A stretch of DNA of 64,000 bases from Pseudomonas mohnii (lineage in GTDB: Bacteria > Pseudomonadota > Gammaproteobacteria > Pseudomonadales > Pseudomonadaceae): NCBI RefSeq assembly GCF_900105115.1, contig NZ_FNRV01000001.1, positions 62,001-126,000 of the forward strand, given 5' to 3'. Of this stretch, positions 18,112 to 28,021 are shown one piece after another. A model generated the notes under the pieces. The model worked only from the letters and a program-made list of their open reading frames with translations. It did no database searches and was not told the DNA's origin. Every line of letters starts with the position of its first letter. Positions within the stretch are counted from its first letter, which is position 1. The position numbers and the translations under genes were made by a program.

Positions 18112-18192
18112 CCAGCAGCGAGCTGCCGGCCTGACCGTGCAGTGAACAGCATTCAAGGCCATCCGTGGCTGCGCAACAGCGAGGTTTTCCAG

Positions 18193-18729
18193 ATGTTAAA
18201 CGCCATTCAATCGAGCGGTACGCCATCGGTGATTGCGCCCACAGTCGCTACCGCTGACTTCTGTAAAGGCATGCGCCATCTGGCGGGTGCCTGCGTCGTG
18301 ATCGCCAGCGGCAGTGACAGCGAAAGAGCCGGGCTGACCGCCACGGCGGTGTGTTCGATCACTGCCGACCCGCCGCGCCTGCTGATCTGCGTGAACCGCA
18401 ATGTTCGCGCCCATGAAGTGATTCAACGGTCCGGCGCGTTCAGCATCAATGTGCTGGCCCATGACCAGGAGTTCATCGCCAAGCGCTTTGCCGGGATGGT
18501 CGAGGGCGTCAGCGGCGAAGCGCGTTTTGCCGAAGGCTGCTGGGAGTCGGGGGTCACCGGCGTGCCGTTGCTCGAAGACGCACTGGTGAGTTTCGAGTGC
18601 CGGCTGGAACAAGTGATTCCGGCCAGTACTCACGACATGTTCATCGGAGAAGTGGTCGGCGTCCGGGGGCAACAGGAGCAGGACGGCCCCTTGGTGTACT
18701 TCAACAGCAGGTTCGCTGCGCTCAAGTGA
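18193..18729 (+). CDS. Flavin reductase component (HsaB/HpaC-like)
   Basis: A 178-residue flavin_reduct domain protein (flavodoxin-like split barrel), with the landmarks GLTATAVCSITADPPRLLICVNR and GAFSINVLAHDQE. ATG 18193 is chosen because GCGAGG precedes it; an upstream GTG at 18142 lacks a binding site. It supplies reduced FMN or FAD to the oxygenase encoded 54 bases downstream, as HsaB does for HsaA or TesA1 for TesA2. Confidence 0.85.
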   Translation: MLNAIQSSGTPSVIAPTVATADFCKGMRHLAGACVVIASGSDSERAGLTATAVCSITADPPRLLICVNRNVRAHEVIQRSGAFSINVLAHDQEFIAKRFAGMVEGVSGEARFAEGCWESGVTGVPLLEDALVSFECRLEQVIPASTHDMFIGEVVGVRGQQEQDGPLVYFNSRFAALK

Positions 18730-18783
18730 AACCTGACCACTTGCGACATGCAAATACAACAATAAACAAGAGATCACAGACCT

Positions 18784-20004
18784 ATGAACAACTTCGTCAC
18801 GCCAACCGAGCCTGTGGATACCCAAGCGATTCCGAGCGAAGCGCAATTGCTGGAGCGCGCGCGCGGGTTGATCCCGATGCTGATGGAAAAAGCCGATTCG
18901 GTGGAACAGAACCGCATGGTGTCCAAAGAGACCATCGCGGCGTTCGTTGACGCCGGTTTCTTCAAGATCCTCCAACCCAGCCAATATGGCGGCTGGGAGA
19001 TGAATCCCGCGGTGTTCTACAAAGTCCTGATGGAGTTGGGTCGTGGCTGCGGCAGCAGCGCCTGGAACATGATGATCCTGGGCATCCACCAGTGGGAATA
19101 CGGCTCCTTGCCAGAACAGGCTTGCCTGGATGCCTGGGGCGAAGACAACGCGGTGATCACTGCCTCGTCTTACCCGCCGTTCGGCAAGGTTGAGGAAGTC
19201 GAAGGCGGCTTCAATATCAGCGGTACCTGGAAAACCTCCAGCGGTTGCGATCACGGCCAATGGGCGTTCCTCGGAGGCCTGCGGCGTGATGCCAGCGGTC
19301 AGGTGATTGATCGCCTGTCGATGCTGGTGCCCAGCTCCGCATGGGTGATCGAAGACGACTGGCACACCTTCGGCCTGGCGGGCACCGGCAGCAAGAGCCT
19401 GGTGATCAAGCATGCGTTCGTTCCCCATCACCGCGCCCACAGCCTGATTCAGTACACCTACAGCGAGCGTCCGGCGAACTACCTGTATCCGTTCAACCAG
19501 ATCTTCTTCGGTGCCGTTTCGGCGCTGATCGTGGGCATCGCCCAGGGTGGGATCGATGAGTATGTGCGCCAGATGAGTGTGCGCACCAACACCACCGACG
19601 GCGCGGGCGCGGCACTGAGCCCGTATGTGAAGGATCGCCTGGGTAACGCGGTGGTTCGGGTGCGTTCTGCCCGTGCGCGGCTGCTGCAAATGCTTGCCGA
19701 GAGCAGCGCCTATGTCGAGCGGCGCGAACTGGTGCCGGTCTCTGACCGCGTGCATTACATGCTCGACATCGCCCGTGTCGGTCGCGATTGCGAAGAGGCG
19801 GTGATGCTGCTGTTCAAGGCCACATCGGCCCGTGGCATTTACCTGAGCAATCCACTCCAGCGAATCCTGCGCGACGTCATCGCCGCGGCCAACCACATAA
19901 CCCAGAACGCGGATGACACGGCGGGCATGCTCGGGGCTTATCTGTTGGGGCAACAGTTGCCACCGATGCTGTTCGGTCTGGAGCCCGTATCGCTCAACGA
20001 TTGA
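18784..20004 (+). CDS. Flavin-dependent monooxygenase, acyl-CoA dehydrogenase fold (HsaA/TesA2-like)
   Basis: A 406-residue group D flavin monooxygenase oxygenase component. The sequence follows HsaA and HpaH-C2: KETIAAFVDAGFFKILQPSQYGG near the N-terminus, GTWKTSSGCDHGQWAFLGG in the beta domain and DDWHTFGLAGTGSKS. A CoA-dehydrogenase catalytic Glu is not expected in this subgroup. With the adjacent reductase it should hydroxylate a phenol ortho to the existing hydroxyl to give the catechol for the dioxygenase. An AACAATAA leader motif (18758-18765) lies before the start. Confidence 0.9.
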   Translation: MNNFVTPTEPVDTQAIPSEAQLLERARGLIPMLMEKADSVEQNRMVSKETIAAFVDAGFFKILQPSQYGGWEMNPAVFYKVLMELGRGCGSSAWNMMILGIHQWEYGSLPEQACLDAWGEDNAVITASSYPPFGKVEEVEGGFNISGTWKTSSGCDHGQWAFLGGLRRDASGQVIDRLSMLVPSSAWVIEDDWHTFGLAGTGSKSLVIKHAFVPHHRAHSLIQYTYSERPANYLYPFNQIFFGAVSALIVGIAQGGIDEYVRQMSVRTNTTDGAGAALSPYVKDRLGNAVVRVRSARARLLQMLAESSAYVERRELVPVSDRVHYMLDIARVGRDCEEAVMLLFKATSARGIYLSNPLQRILRDVIAAANHITQNADDTAGMLGAYLLGQQLPPMLFGLEPVSLND

Positions 20005-20112
20005 GTCGCTGGACCGGGAGGGGGCGTGCTCCTCCCGGCGGGACCCGACTTCCGCTCATTCGGCGGTCACTCATAAAAACAAAAAACGGCTTACTGTCGC
20101 AGAGGTCTTTGC

Positions 20113-21789
20113 ATGTCTAAACATCAAAAACAAGTGCCCGGCACCCAGCGGGCGGTTGAGCAGCGCCTACGGCTTACTCGCCTGACGGCGACCTTGCTCG
20201 GCTGTTCAGTGTTATCCAGCGCCTACGCGATGGAGTTTGACACCGGCAGTCCCGACCTGAAGGTTCGCCTGGATACCAACGTCAAATACTCCAGCGCCTG
20301 GCGCGTCAAGGACCGGCAAGACAAATTGGTCGCGGATGCGAACCTGGATGATGGCGACCGAAATTTCAACAAAGGCCTTATCTCCAATCGCCTGGACCTG
20401 TTCTCGGAGTTTGACGTCTCTTACCAGAAGGTCGGCGCGCGCGTCACCGGCGCGGCCTGGTATGACGATGTGTACAACAAGGGCAACGACAACGCCTCAC
20501 CGGGTACAGTCAACTCCTACAGCGTGCGTTACGACCAGTTCACCAAGGATACCCGCGACCTGCACGGGCGAGACGCGGAGTTTCGCGATGCGTTTGTCTA
20601 CGCCAACTATGACATCGGCGATGAAATGTGGGGCGTGTCGCGCCTTGGCCAGCACTCGTTGATCTATGGCGAAAGCCTGTTTTACGGAAACAACGGCATC
20701 GCCGCAGGCCAGCAACCGATCGATGCGGTGCGTGCGCTGACTGTTCCAAACTCTCAGTTCAAGGAGCTTGCGCTACCGGTCAAACAGTTCTCCACCCAAT
20801 TGCAGATCACTCCAACGATCTCGGTCGGCGGTTACTACCAGTTCGAGTGGGAACGTACCCGCATTCCCGGGGCCGGCAGCTATTTCAGCCCGGCCGACCT
20901 GCTCGACGAAGGCGGTGAAAGGATCGTCGTGGGGCGTCTGCCGGACGGCGTACCAGCGGCTTCCTTCTATCGCGGTAAAGACATCGAAGCGCGTGACAGC
21001 GGTCAGTGGGGCGTGCAGTTGCGCTACCGCTCCGAGGCCCTGGACACCGATTTCGGCCTGTACGCCATCAACTACCACGACAAGAGCTTCCAGACCCAAC
21101 TGCGTCCGGGTATCGGTGCGGGCGGGCGCCCGGACCAGATCGGTGAATACATGCTGGTGTTTCCCGAGGACATCCGCGCCTATGGCTTCAGCGCCAATCG
21201 CGGCTTTGGTGACGTCAACATCGGGTTTGAAACCTCGGTGCGCGATAACGCACCGCTGGTCAGCCTGACCATGACCGACCTGGCGGGCGACGGCGATAAC
21301 GACGGCAACCCGCTCTATGCCGTGGGCCGCACCGCCCACGCCCAGGTCAACATGATTTACATCATGCCGACCAGTGCGTTCTGGGATACCGCCAGCCTGC
21401 TGGGAGAATTGGCCTGGAACCGCACCCTGAGTGTCCAGAAGAATCTCGACAACCTTGACCCCAATGCCACGCGCGATGCCACGGCTATTCGTGTCGCTTT
21501 TACCCCGACCTACTTCCAGGTCATGAACGGCGTCGACCTCTCCGTGCCAATGGGTTTGAGCTACGGCATAGACGGGCGCTCATCAGCGGTCGGCGGTTTC
21601 AGCCAGGCCAAAGGCGGCGATTACAACATCGGCCTGACGGCGGACTACCTGAAGTCGGTCACCTTCACCCTGGCTTACAACGGCTATTACGGTGCTTCAG
21701 CGCCTATCAACATCAACGGCATCAAAACCTACAAACAGACGAATGCTGATCGGGATTTCGTGTCCTTCAGCGTCTCCCACACGTTCTGA
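20113..21789 (+). CDS. DUF1302 outer-membrane protein
   Basis: A 558-residue DUF1302 protein. A long basic N-region leads into a signal peptide cleaved near residue 39 (SSAYA-MEF). The mature part is rich in alternating beta strands and ends in FVSFSVSHTF, whose terminal Phe is the usual BAM signal. AGAGG lies before the ATG. In other catabolic loci DUF1302 proteins occur beside DUF1329, YCF48-like and RND proteins, exactly as here, and are thought to form a route for hydrophobic substrates across the outer membrane. The role is inferred from context. Confidence 0.85.
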   Translation: MSKHQKQVPGTQRAVEQRLRLTRLTATLLGCSVLSSAYAMEFDTGSPDLKVRLDTNVKYSSAWRVKDRQDKLVADANLDDGDRNFNKGLISNRLDLFSEFDVSYQKVGARVTGAAWYDDVYNKGNDNASPGTVNSYSVRYDQFTKDTRDLHGRDAEFRDAFVYANYDIGDEMWGVSRLGQHSLIYGESLFYGNNGIAAGQQPIDAVRALTVPNSQFKELALPVKQFSTQLQITPTISVGGYYQFEWERTRIPGAGSYFSPADLLDEGGERIVVGRLPDGVPAASFYRGKDIEARDSGQWGVQLRYRSEALDTDFGLYAINYHDKSFQTQLRPGIGAGGRPDQIGEYMLVFPEDIRAYGFSANRGFGDVNIGFETSVRDNAPLVSLTMTDLAGDGDNDGNPLYAVGRTAHAQVNMIYIMPTSAFWDTASLLGELAWNRTLSVQKNLDNLDPNATRDATAIRVAFTPTYFQVMNGVDLSVPMGLSYGIDGRSSAVGGFSQAKGGDYNIGLTADYLKSVTFTLAYNGYYGASAPININGIKTYKQTNADRDFVSFSVSHTF

Positions 21790-21799
21790 GGATTGAACA

Positions 21800-23167
21800 A
21801 TGCATAACAATAAAATCGCTCAGTTGTTGACCTGTTTCACGCTCTCCCTGTCTGCCATGACTGCCTGTGCAGCTGTCAGCGCGGTGGACGCCCAGGCACT
21901 GAAAAGCACACTGACGCCGATGGGCGCCGAGCGTGCGGGCAATGCGGATGGCAGCATTCCAGCCTGGACCGGTGGCTACTCTACGGTGCCGGCGGGCTTT
22001 CAACAGGGCCATCGAACATTCGACCCGTTCGCTCAGGACAAGCCGTTGTACACCATCACCGCAGCCAACCTGGCCAAGTATCAGGACAAGCTCAGCGACG
22101 GCGTGATCCAGCTGTTCAAGGACAATCCGCAGACTTTCCGTATCGACGTGTTCCCCACACGTCGCACCGCATCGGCTCCGCAGTGGGTGTACGACAACAC
22201 CCTGAAAAACGCGACCAACGCCACGCTCGACAGTGACGGTCTGGTGGTTCACGGGGCTTACGGCGGTGTGCCGTTCCCGATCCCCAAGTCCGGTATAGAA
22301 GTGCAGTGGAATCACCAACTGCTGTGGCGTGGCGAGTCGACCCACAGCAAGTACAAGGTCTGGACCACCACTGCCGACGGCCAGCGAGTGTTGGCCACGG
22401 CAGCCGAAGACGAAGCCCAGTATCCCTACTACTTCAAGGAGGGTTCGGCGGAGTCTTCGGGCATCAACTACATGATGGCCATCCAGCTGACATACGCTCC
22501 GGCCTTCCGTGCGGGCGAGGCGTTGATGGTTCACAACGTGACGGACTACGTGCAGGGTCGAACGTTGTGGCAGTACCTGTCGGGCCAACGCCGGGTACGT
22601 CGTGCCCCGAGCATCAACTTCGACACGCCTAACCCCGTGGCCTCTGGCGTCAACTTCGTCGATGAAAACTTTGGCGGGTCCGGCTCGCCGGAACGGTATG
22701 ACTGGAAGCTGATCGGCAAGAAGGAAATGCTCATTCCGTACAACAGCAACCAGCTGTTGGCCAACGCCGATGAGAAAGTCATGGCACAGCGTCATGTCAA
22801 CCCGGACTACATGCGCTGGGAATTGCACCGGGTCTGGGTGGTCGAGGCGACCCTCAAGGCGGGCAAACGTCACGCGGTGCCCAAGCGCAAGTTCTACTAC
22901 GACGAAGACAACTGGGGTAACGCGATCATCGACGGCTGGGACGCCGAAGGCACGTTGTGGCGTACGTCCATGACGACGCCGTTCGTGGCTCCGGACATCC
23001 CGGCGACTGTGAACTACTGCACCGGTTTCTTCCATGACCATCGTACCAAGGCCTGGATGTACAACTGCGCGCTGGGGGATGCGGGTAACGAGCAATACGC
23101 AATCACCGATCGTCGTCGTGAAAGCTTCTTCTCGCCCGAGTCGCTGACCAAGATGAGCGCACGCTGA
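21800..23167 (+). CDS. DUF1329 (LolA-like) periplasmic or outer-membrane-associated protein
   Basis: A 455-residue DUF1329 protein with an N-terminal signal peptide (cleavage near ACA-AVSA, residue 25) and the family landmarks GNADGSIPAWTGG, FKDNPQTFRIDVFPTRRTASAP and QRRVRRAPSI. The length is normal for the family. It starts ten bases after the DUF1302 gene. It may shuttle a lipophilic compound between the outer-membrane protein and the RND protein, by analogy with the LolA-like fold. No enzymatic residues are evident. Confidence 0.85.
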   Translation: MHNNKIAQLLTCFTLSLSAMTACAAVSAVDAQALKSTLTPMGAERAGNADGSIPAWTGGYSTVPAGFQQGHRTFDPFAQDKPLYTITAANLAKYQDKLSDGVIQLFKDNPQTFRIDVFPTRRTASAPQWVYDNTLKNATNATLDSDGLVVHGAYGGVPFPIPKSGIEVQWNHQLLWRGESTHSKYKVWTTTADGQRVLATAAEDEAQYPYYFKEGSAESSGINYMMAIQLTYAPAFRAGEALMVHNVTDYVQGRTLWQYLSGQRRVRRAPSINFDTPNPVASGVNFVDENFGGSGSPERYDWKLIGKKEMLIPYNSNQLLANADEKVMAQRHVNPDYMRWELHRVWVVEATLKAGKRHAVPKRKFYYDEDNWGNAIIDGWDAEGTLWRTSMTTPFVAPDIPATVNYCTGFFHDHRTKAWMYNCALGDAGNEQYAITDRRRESFFSPESLTKMSAR

Positions 23168-23225
23168 TGTTCTTAGCGAGCCCTGGCTTCGCGGCGGGGC
23201 TCGCCTGTCTGACCGGAGGTATGCG

Positions 23226-24290
23226 GTGAATACACACAAATATGCGTTGGCGTGCCTGCTACTCCTGGGCGTGATTGGTGAACTGGCATCAGCTGCCAAC
23301 AGCACCGGTAGCAGGAAGGTGGCCGACACGCTGGAACAGAACGCGCCACTCTCAACGCTGGCCAGCCATTCCTCACTCAATGCCGCGGCGATGGCCGGCG
23401 AGCGACTGGTCGTCGCCGGCATGCGGGGCGCCATTCTTTACTCCGATGATCAAGGCCAGCACTGGCAGCAAGCCAGTGTTCCGGTCTCGGTCAGCCTGAC
23501 CGGGCTTTGCTTTACCGATGCCCTCAATGGTTGGGCTGTCGGCCATCGCGGGGTGATCCTCGCCACCCGCGATGGTGGGGCTCACTGGGCCCGGCAACTG
23601 CAGGGTGAGCAAGCCGCCCAGGCGATTTTGCAGGTGCGCCAGGACCCCGGGCAGATTGATGAAGCGCGCCGCCTGGTGGTCGAAGGCGCCGACAAACCGT
23701 TTCTGGCCGTGCAGTGCCTGGGCGATGGACGCGTGTTGGCCCTGGGGGCTTACGGCTTGGCCTTCAGCACACAAAACGCTGGTCAGAGCTGGCAGCCTGC
23801 GCTGGCGTTACTCAACGGCAGCGAGTCACAACACCTCAACGCGGTGCAAGCGTTGGGTGGGCGGATTTATCTGGCCGGGGAGCAGGGCGCTCTGATGCGC
23901 GTCGACCATGACCTGCAAGGATTCAAGCGTTTCGCCAGCCCTTATGACGGCAGCTTTTTTGGCCTATTGGCCACGCGTAACAACAGCCTGCTTGCGTTTG
24001 GTCTGCGCGGGCATGTGTTCCGCTCCAGCGATCAGGGCGCCAGTTGGCAGTCGGTGGCCGTGGCATCGAGCAAGAGCCTGACGGCGGCGACTCAATTGCG
24101 CGACGGCTCGCTGCTGTTGGCGGATGAGTCGGGGCAAGGCTGGCTCAGTCATGACGACGGTCGCAGCTTTCGGCCGGTGGCGCCTGAGCAACGCTTCCCG
24201 CTGATCGCGCTGTTGGCCTTGCCCGATGGCGGCAGCCTGGCTGTCGGTACCCAGGGCATCACTCGTTTCCCGCCGAGCGCGTTGCGCTGA
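23226..24290 (+). CDS. YCF48-like beta-propeller protein, exported
   Basis: A 354-residue protein with a signal peptide (residues 1-23) and repeated BNR/YCF48 blades such as GMRGAILYSDDQGQHWQQ, GHRGVILATRDGGAHW and GLRGHVFRSSDQGASWQ, each with the SxDxGxxW motif. The start is GTG 23226, set by GGAGG seven bases earlier; the ATG at 23221 is followed by a stop after one codon. It lies between DUF1329 and the RND gene and probably acts as their periplasmic scaffold. Confidence 0.85.
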   Translation: MNTHKYALACLLLLGVIGELASAANSTGSRKVADTLEQNAPLSTLASHSSLNAAAMAGERLVVAGMRGAILYSDDQGQHWQQASVPVSVSLTGLCFTDALNGWAVGHRGVILATRDGGAHWARQLQGEQAAQAILQVRQDPGQIDEARRLVVEGADKPFLAVQCLGDGRVLALGAYGLAFSTQNAGQSWQPALALLNGSESQHLNAVQALGGRIYLAGEQGALMRVDHDLQGFKRFASPYDGSFFGLLATRNNSLLAFGLRGHVFRSSDQGASWQSVAVASSKSLTAATQLRDGSLLLADESGQGWLSHDDGRSFRPVAPEQRFPLIALLALPDGGSLAVGTQGITRFPPSALR

Positions 24291-24320
24291 GTCGGGCGGT
24301 ATAGAAAAAGGAAACTGACA

Positions 24321-26741
24321 ATGGCTATCAGCAATTCAGATGGCTTTACCGCTATCGCCTCCCTGTCGGACTTCGACAAGTATTCAGGCAATCGCCTGGA
24401 ACGCGTGCTGTTCAATCACCGGTTCCTGGTGGTCGGCTTCTGCCTGATGGTCACGGTGTTGCTGGCCGTTGCCGCCAGCCAGGTCAGGCTCAATGCCAGT
24501 TACTTGAAAACCATCCCCGCGCACCATCCCTTTACGCTCAACTATCTGGAGCATGCCCGCGACCTCAAAGGCACCGGCAATGCGTTACGAGTGGCAGTGG
24601 CGATGCGTGATGAGGGCGATATTTTCAATGCCCGTTACATGGAAACCCTGCGCCAGCTCAACGACGAGTTGTACCTGCTCAACGGTGTCGACCGAGCCTT
24701 CATGCGTTCGCTCTGGACCCCGGCGACCCGCTGGCAAGGGGTGACCGAAGAAGGGTTCGACGGTGGGCCCGTGGTTCCCGACGGCTTTGACGGCGACGAC
24801 CGAAGCCTGGAGGACTTGCGCGCCAACGTCGAGCGCTCCGGAGAAATCGGCCAACTGGTGGCGGGCGACCTGCGTTCGAGCATCATCTACTTGCCACTGT
24901 TGGAAATAGACCCGAAAACCGGTCAGGCGCTGGACTACAAGCAACTTTCCGACAGCCTGGAAACGTTGCGCGACACCTATCAACAACGGGGTGTGGACAT
25001 CCACATCATCGGTTTCGCAAAAGTCATGGGCGACCTGATCGATGGCCTGTATGCGGTGCTGGCGTTCTTTGCCACGGCGGTGTTGATCACCAGCGCGATC
25101 CTCTATCAATTCACCCGTTGCGTGCGCAGTACCCTGGTGGTGCAGAGCTGCACGCTGATCGGCGTGATCTGGCTGATCGGCCTGTTGCCGCTGCTGGGTT
25201 ATGAACTGAATCCGTACTCGATTCTGGTGCCATTTCTGGTCTACGCCATTGGCGTCAGCCATGGTGCGCAGAAGATGAATGGCATCATGCAGGATGTTGG
25301 GCGCGGCACTCATAAGCTGATCGCGGCACGCTACACCTTCCGCCGTTTGTTTGCCGCAGGGATGACCGCGCTGCTGGCCGACGTTGTGGGGTTTGCGGTG
25401 CTGTCCATCGTCGATGTGCCGGTGATCAAGGAATTGGCGCTGATCGCCAGTCTGGGTGTAGGCATCCTGGTGTTCACCAACCTCGCCTTGTTGCCGATCA
25501 TGCTCTCGTTCACCGGTGTCTCACCGCGCGCGGCCGCCCGCAGTCTCAAGCATGAGACCCCGGTCGCAGGACAGGCGCCGCAACTCCTGGTGCGTCTGTT
25601 CGGGCATTTCACCCATCGGCGTTCGGCAGGCGTGGCGATCGGTGTGGCGGTAGCCGTCGGGCTCGGCGCATTGTGGATGGGCAAGGATTTGAAGGTTGGC
25701 GACCTCGATCCGGGGGCGCCAGAGCTGCGCGCCGATTCGCGCTACAACCTTGATAACCGGTTCATCATTGAGCACTACCAGGCCAGCAGTGACGTGTTCG
25801 TCATCATGGTCGAAACCCCGGCCGGCCGATGCGTCGACTACTCGACTTTGCGCAAGGTCGAAGAGCTGGAATGGCGCCTGCGCGAACTGCCCGGCGTTGA
25901 AACCACCAAATCCATCGCCGGGTTGTCGCGCAAGATCAACGTCGGGATGAACGAAGGCAACTTCAAATGGGATGAGTTGCCGCCCAACCAATCGATGATC
26001 AACGCCGCCGCCATGCGTTCACCGCGCGAGCTGTTCAACGGCACCTGCAGCTTGCTGTCGATTTATGCCTACCTCAAGGATCACAAGGCCGACACCCTCG
26101 ACTCCGTGGTCAAGGCCAGCGCCGCCTTCGCTGAAAAATACAACGACGAGCAGACCACGTTTCTGATGGCCGCCGGCAATGCCGGGATCGAAAGCGCGAC
26201 CAACATTGTGGTGAAAAGCGCCAACACGCGGATGCTGCTGGGGGTGTATCTGGCGGTGACGCTCTTGTGCTTCATTGCCTTCCGCTCATGGCGCGCGGTG
26301 CTGTGCGCGGTGCTCCCGTTGATCCTCACGTCATTGCTGGCCGAGGCGCTGATGGTCCAGCTGGACATGGGGCTGAAGGTCGCGACCTTGCCGGTGGTGG
26401 CATTGGGCGTAGGGATCGGCGTGGACTACGCGTTGTACATCCTTAGCGTCACGCTCTTCTGGTTACGCCGTGGCGAGAGCCTGGCGATGGCTTATCGGCA
26501 GGCGCTGATGTTCACCGGGCGGGTGGTGGTCTTCACCGGTCTGACGCTGTCCCTGGGGGTCGTCACCTGGGTCTTCTCACCGATCAAGTTCCAGGCGGAC
26601 ATGGGTGTGCTGCTGACCTTCATGTTCCTGTGCAACATGCTGGTGGCACTGGTCCTGGTACCGGCGTTGGCGTGCTACCTGCTCCATCCGGCGAAACCGA
26701 TCGCGCAGCCGGCAACCTCTCTCAAGGAAATCTGCGTATGA
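24321..26741 (+). CDS. RND superfamily (MMPL-type) transporter
   Basis: An 806-residue inner-membrane protein. One hydrophobic helix (about residues 34-54) is followed by a large periplasmic loop, then a five-helix block; this is repeated once, with helices near 430-450 and 620-790. The paired half-sequences PFLVYAIGVSHGAQKMNG and VALGVGIGVDYALYI are the sterol-sensing-like segments of hydrophobe/amphiphile exporters. It overlaps the next gene by four bases (ATGA). In this setting it more likely moves a hydrophobic growth substrate or intermediate than a drug; the direction is unknown. Confidence 0.85.
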   Translation: MAISNSDGFTAIASLSDFDKYSGNRLERVLFNHRFLVVGFCLMVTVLLAVAASQVRLNASYLKTIPAHHPFTLNYLEHARDLKGTGNALRVAVAMRDEGDIFNARYMETLRQLNDELYLLNGVDRAFMRSLWTPATRWQGVTEEGFDGGPVVPDGFDGDDRSLEDLRANVERSGEIGQLVAGDLRSSIIYLPLLEIDPKTGQALDYKQLSDSLETLRDTYQQRGVDIHIIGFAKVMGDLIDGLYAVLAFFATAVLITSAILYQFTRCVRSTLVVQSCTLIGVIWLIGLLPLLGYELNPYSILVPFLVYAIGVSHGAQKMNGIMQDVGRGTHKLIAARYTFRRLFAAGMTALLADVVGFAVLSIVDVPVIKELALIASLGVGILVFTNLALLPIMLSFTGVSPRAAARSLKHETPVAGQAPQLLVRLFGHFTHRRSAGVAIGVAVAVGLGALWMGKDLKVGDLDPGAPELRADSRYNLDNRFIIEHYQASSDVFVIMVETPAGRCVDYSTLRKVEELEWRLRELPGVETTKSIAGLSRKINVGMNEGNFKWDELPPNQSMINAAAMRSPRELFNGTCSLLSIYAYLKDHKADTLDSVVKASAAFAEKYNDEQTTFLMAAGNAGIESATNIVVKSANTRMLLGVYLAVTLLCFIAFRSWRAVLCAVLPLILTSLLAEALMVQLDMGLKVATLPVVALGVGIGVDYALYILSVTLFWLRRGESLAMAYRQALMFTGRVVVFTGLTLSLGVVTWVFSPIKFQADMGVLLTFMFLCNMLVALVLVPALACYLLHPAKPIAQPATSLKEICV

Positions 26742-27193
26742 GTCTGGACACTTCGTTTGCCGATACCCAGTTGGCCGACCCGTTAAGCATGGCGGCTGCC
26801 CGGTTGGCGCTGGATACGGCCCTGCTGTATGCCGGCAAACATGGCTGGCGAGTCAGCGTTGCGGTACTGGACGCTGGCGGGCACCTGCTTGCGTTCGGTC
26901 GAAGCGCCGGGGCGCCGTTGCACACCATCGATCTGGCCCAGGACAAGGCCCTGACCGCGGTTTCTTTCGCCTTGCCCACGGCCGATGTCGGCAAGCGCTT
27001 GCGTGATGCCCCCGAGCATGTCCGCCAATGTTTGATTCTGCGGCCGCGACTGGTGCCCATGGGCGGAGCCTTGCCGCTGCAACTGGGCGACCGCCTGGTC
27101 GGTGCAATCGGTGTCTCCGGCGCCAGTGAAGACCAGGATTGCGAATGTGCGATGGCCGGCTACGACGCCATTACCCAACACCTGCGCCGATAA
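26738..27193 (+). CDS. GlcG/HbpS-family protein
   Basis: A 151-residue GlcG/HbpS (heme-degrading-domain) protein with the family pattern AARLALDTALLYAGKHGWRVSVAVLDAGGHLLAFGRSAGAP and the C-terminal VGAIGVSGASEDQDCECA. ATG 26738 overlaps the RND stop. Members are found in many catabolic operons, mostly without a known reaction; heme binding, isomerase or cofactor roles have been suggested. It lies directly before the hydratase, so a role in keto-enol handling of the meta-cleavage products is conceivable but not shown. Confidence 0.8.
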   Translation: MSLDTSFADTQLADPLSMAAARLALDTALLYAGKHGWRVSVAVLDAGGHLLAFGRSAGAPLHTIDLAQDKALTAVSFALPTADVGKRLRDAPEHVRQCLILRPRLVPMGGALPLQLGDRLVGAIGVSGASEDQDCECAMAGYDAITQHLRR

Positions 27194-27219
27194 TTTTGCC
27201 TACTGTCAGGAGTCGTTCC

Positions 27220-28008
27220 ATGAACCCATCAACACTCAATCCGCAGCACCTGGGTGACCAGTTGTTCAACGCTTTGATCGAGGCACAGGCCATCGCGCCT
27301 TTGACCGAAAGCCATCCTGAGTTGACCCTCGAGCAGGCGTATCAGATCCAGCAACACCTCATTAGCCGCCGCCTGGCCGGCGGTGAGCGAATCGTTGGCA
27401 AGAAAATCGGTGTGACCAGTCAAGCGGTGATGGACATGCTCGGCGTGCGTCAGCCGGATTTCGGTCAATTGACCGACGCCATGGTTGTCAATCCGGGCGC
27501 TAGCGTGGCCATGGCCGGGCTGATCCAGCCCAAAGCCGAAGGCGAAATCGCCTTTGTGCTCAAGCACGACTTGACCGGACCGGGCATCACGGTGGCCGAC
27601 GTATTGCGCGCCACTGAAGGCGTGATGGCGTGTTTCGAAATTGTCGATTCACGCATTCGCGACTGGAAAATCAAGATCCAGGACACCGTGGCGGACAACG
27701 CCTCGTGCGGTGTGTTTGTGCTCAGCGATCGGCTGGTCAGCCCACGGGATCTGGACCTTTACACCACAGGCATGGTGCTGGAGAAAAACGGCCGGATTGT
27801 CGGCACTGGGGCAGGCGCCGCGACCATGGGTTCACCGGCGATCGCCGTGGCCTGGCTCGCCAATACGCTGGGCCGTTTAGGGATGAGCCTCAAGGCCGGT
27901 GAAGTGATTCTTTCGGGTGCCTTGTCGGCGATGGTGCCGGTGGTGGCGGGAGACAACCTGCGGGTCAGCATCGCGGGAATTGGCAGCTGTTCAGTGCGTT
28001 TTGATTGA
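27220..28008 (+). CDS. 2-keto-4-pentenoate hydratase family enzyme (TesE/HsaE/DmpE-like)
   Basis: A 262-residue hydratase of the FAA-hydrolase fold, the normal length for DmpE/MhpD/TesE. The metal-site signature is [12 protein letters not shown] followed by [10 protein letters not shown] (metal-binding Glu residues) and [13 protein letters not shown] 27220 has CAGGAG nine bases upstream. It hydrates a 2-hydroxy-2,4-dienoate to a 4-hydroxy-2-oxo acid, the substrate of the aldolase two genes later. Decarboxylase members of the family exist, but no dedicated isomerase/decarboxylase pair is present, which favours the hydratase role. Confidence 0.88.
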   Translation: MNPSTLNPQHLGDQLFNALIEAQAIAPLTESHPELTLEQAYQIQQHLISRRLAGGERIVGKKIGVTSQAVMDMLGVRQPDFGQLTDAMVVNPGASVAMAGLIQPKAEGEIAFVLKHDLTGPGITVADVLRATEGVMACFEIVDSRIRDWKIKIQDTVADNASCGVFVLSDRLVSPRDLDLYTTGMVLEKNGRIVGTGAGAATMGSPAIAVAWLANTLGRLGMSLKAGEVILSGALSAMVPVVAGDNLRVSIAGIGSCSVRFD

Positions 28009-28021
28009 GGTTTACACGATC

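Noticed and set aside
18196..19953. 585-codon antisense frame
   Set aside because: It spans the reductase and monooxygenase genes, which have clear families and motifs on the plus strand.
21767..23434. 555-codon antisense frame
   Set aside because: Shadow of the DUF1329 gene; no start signal and no family resemblance.
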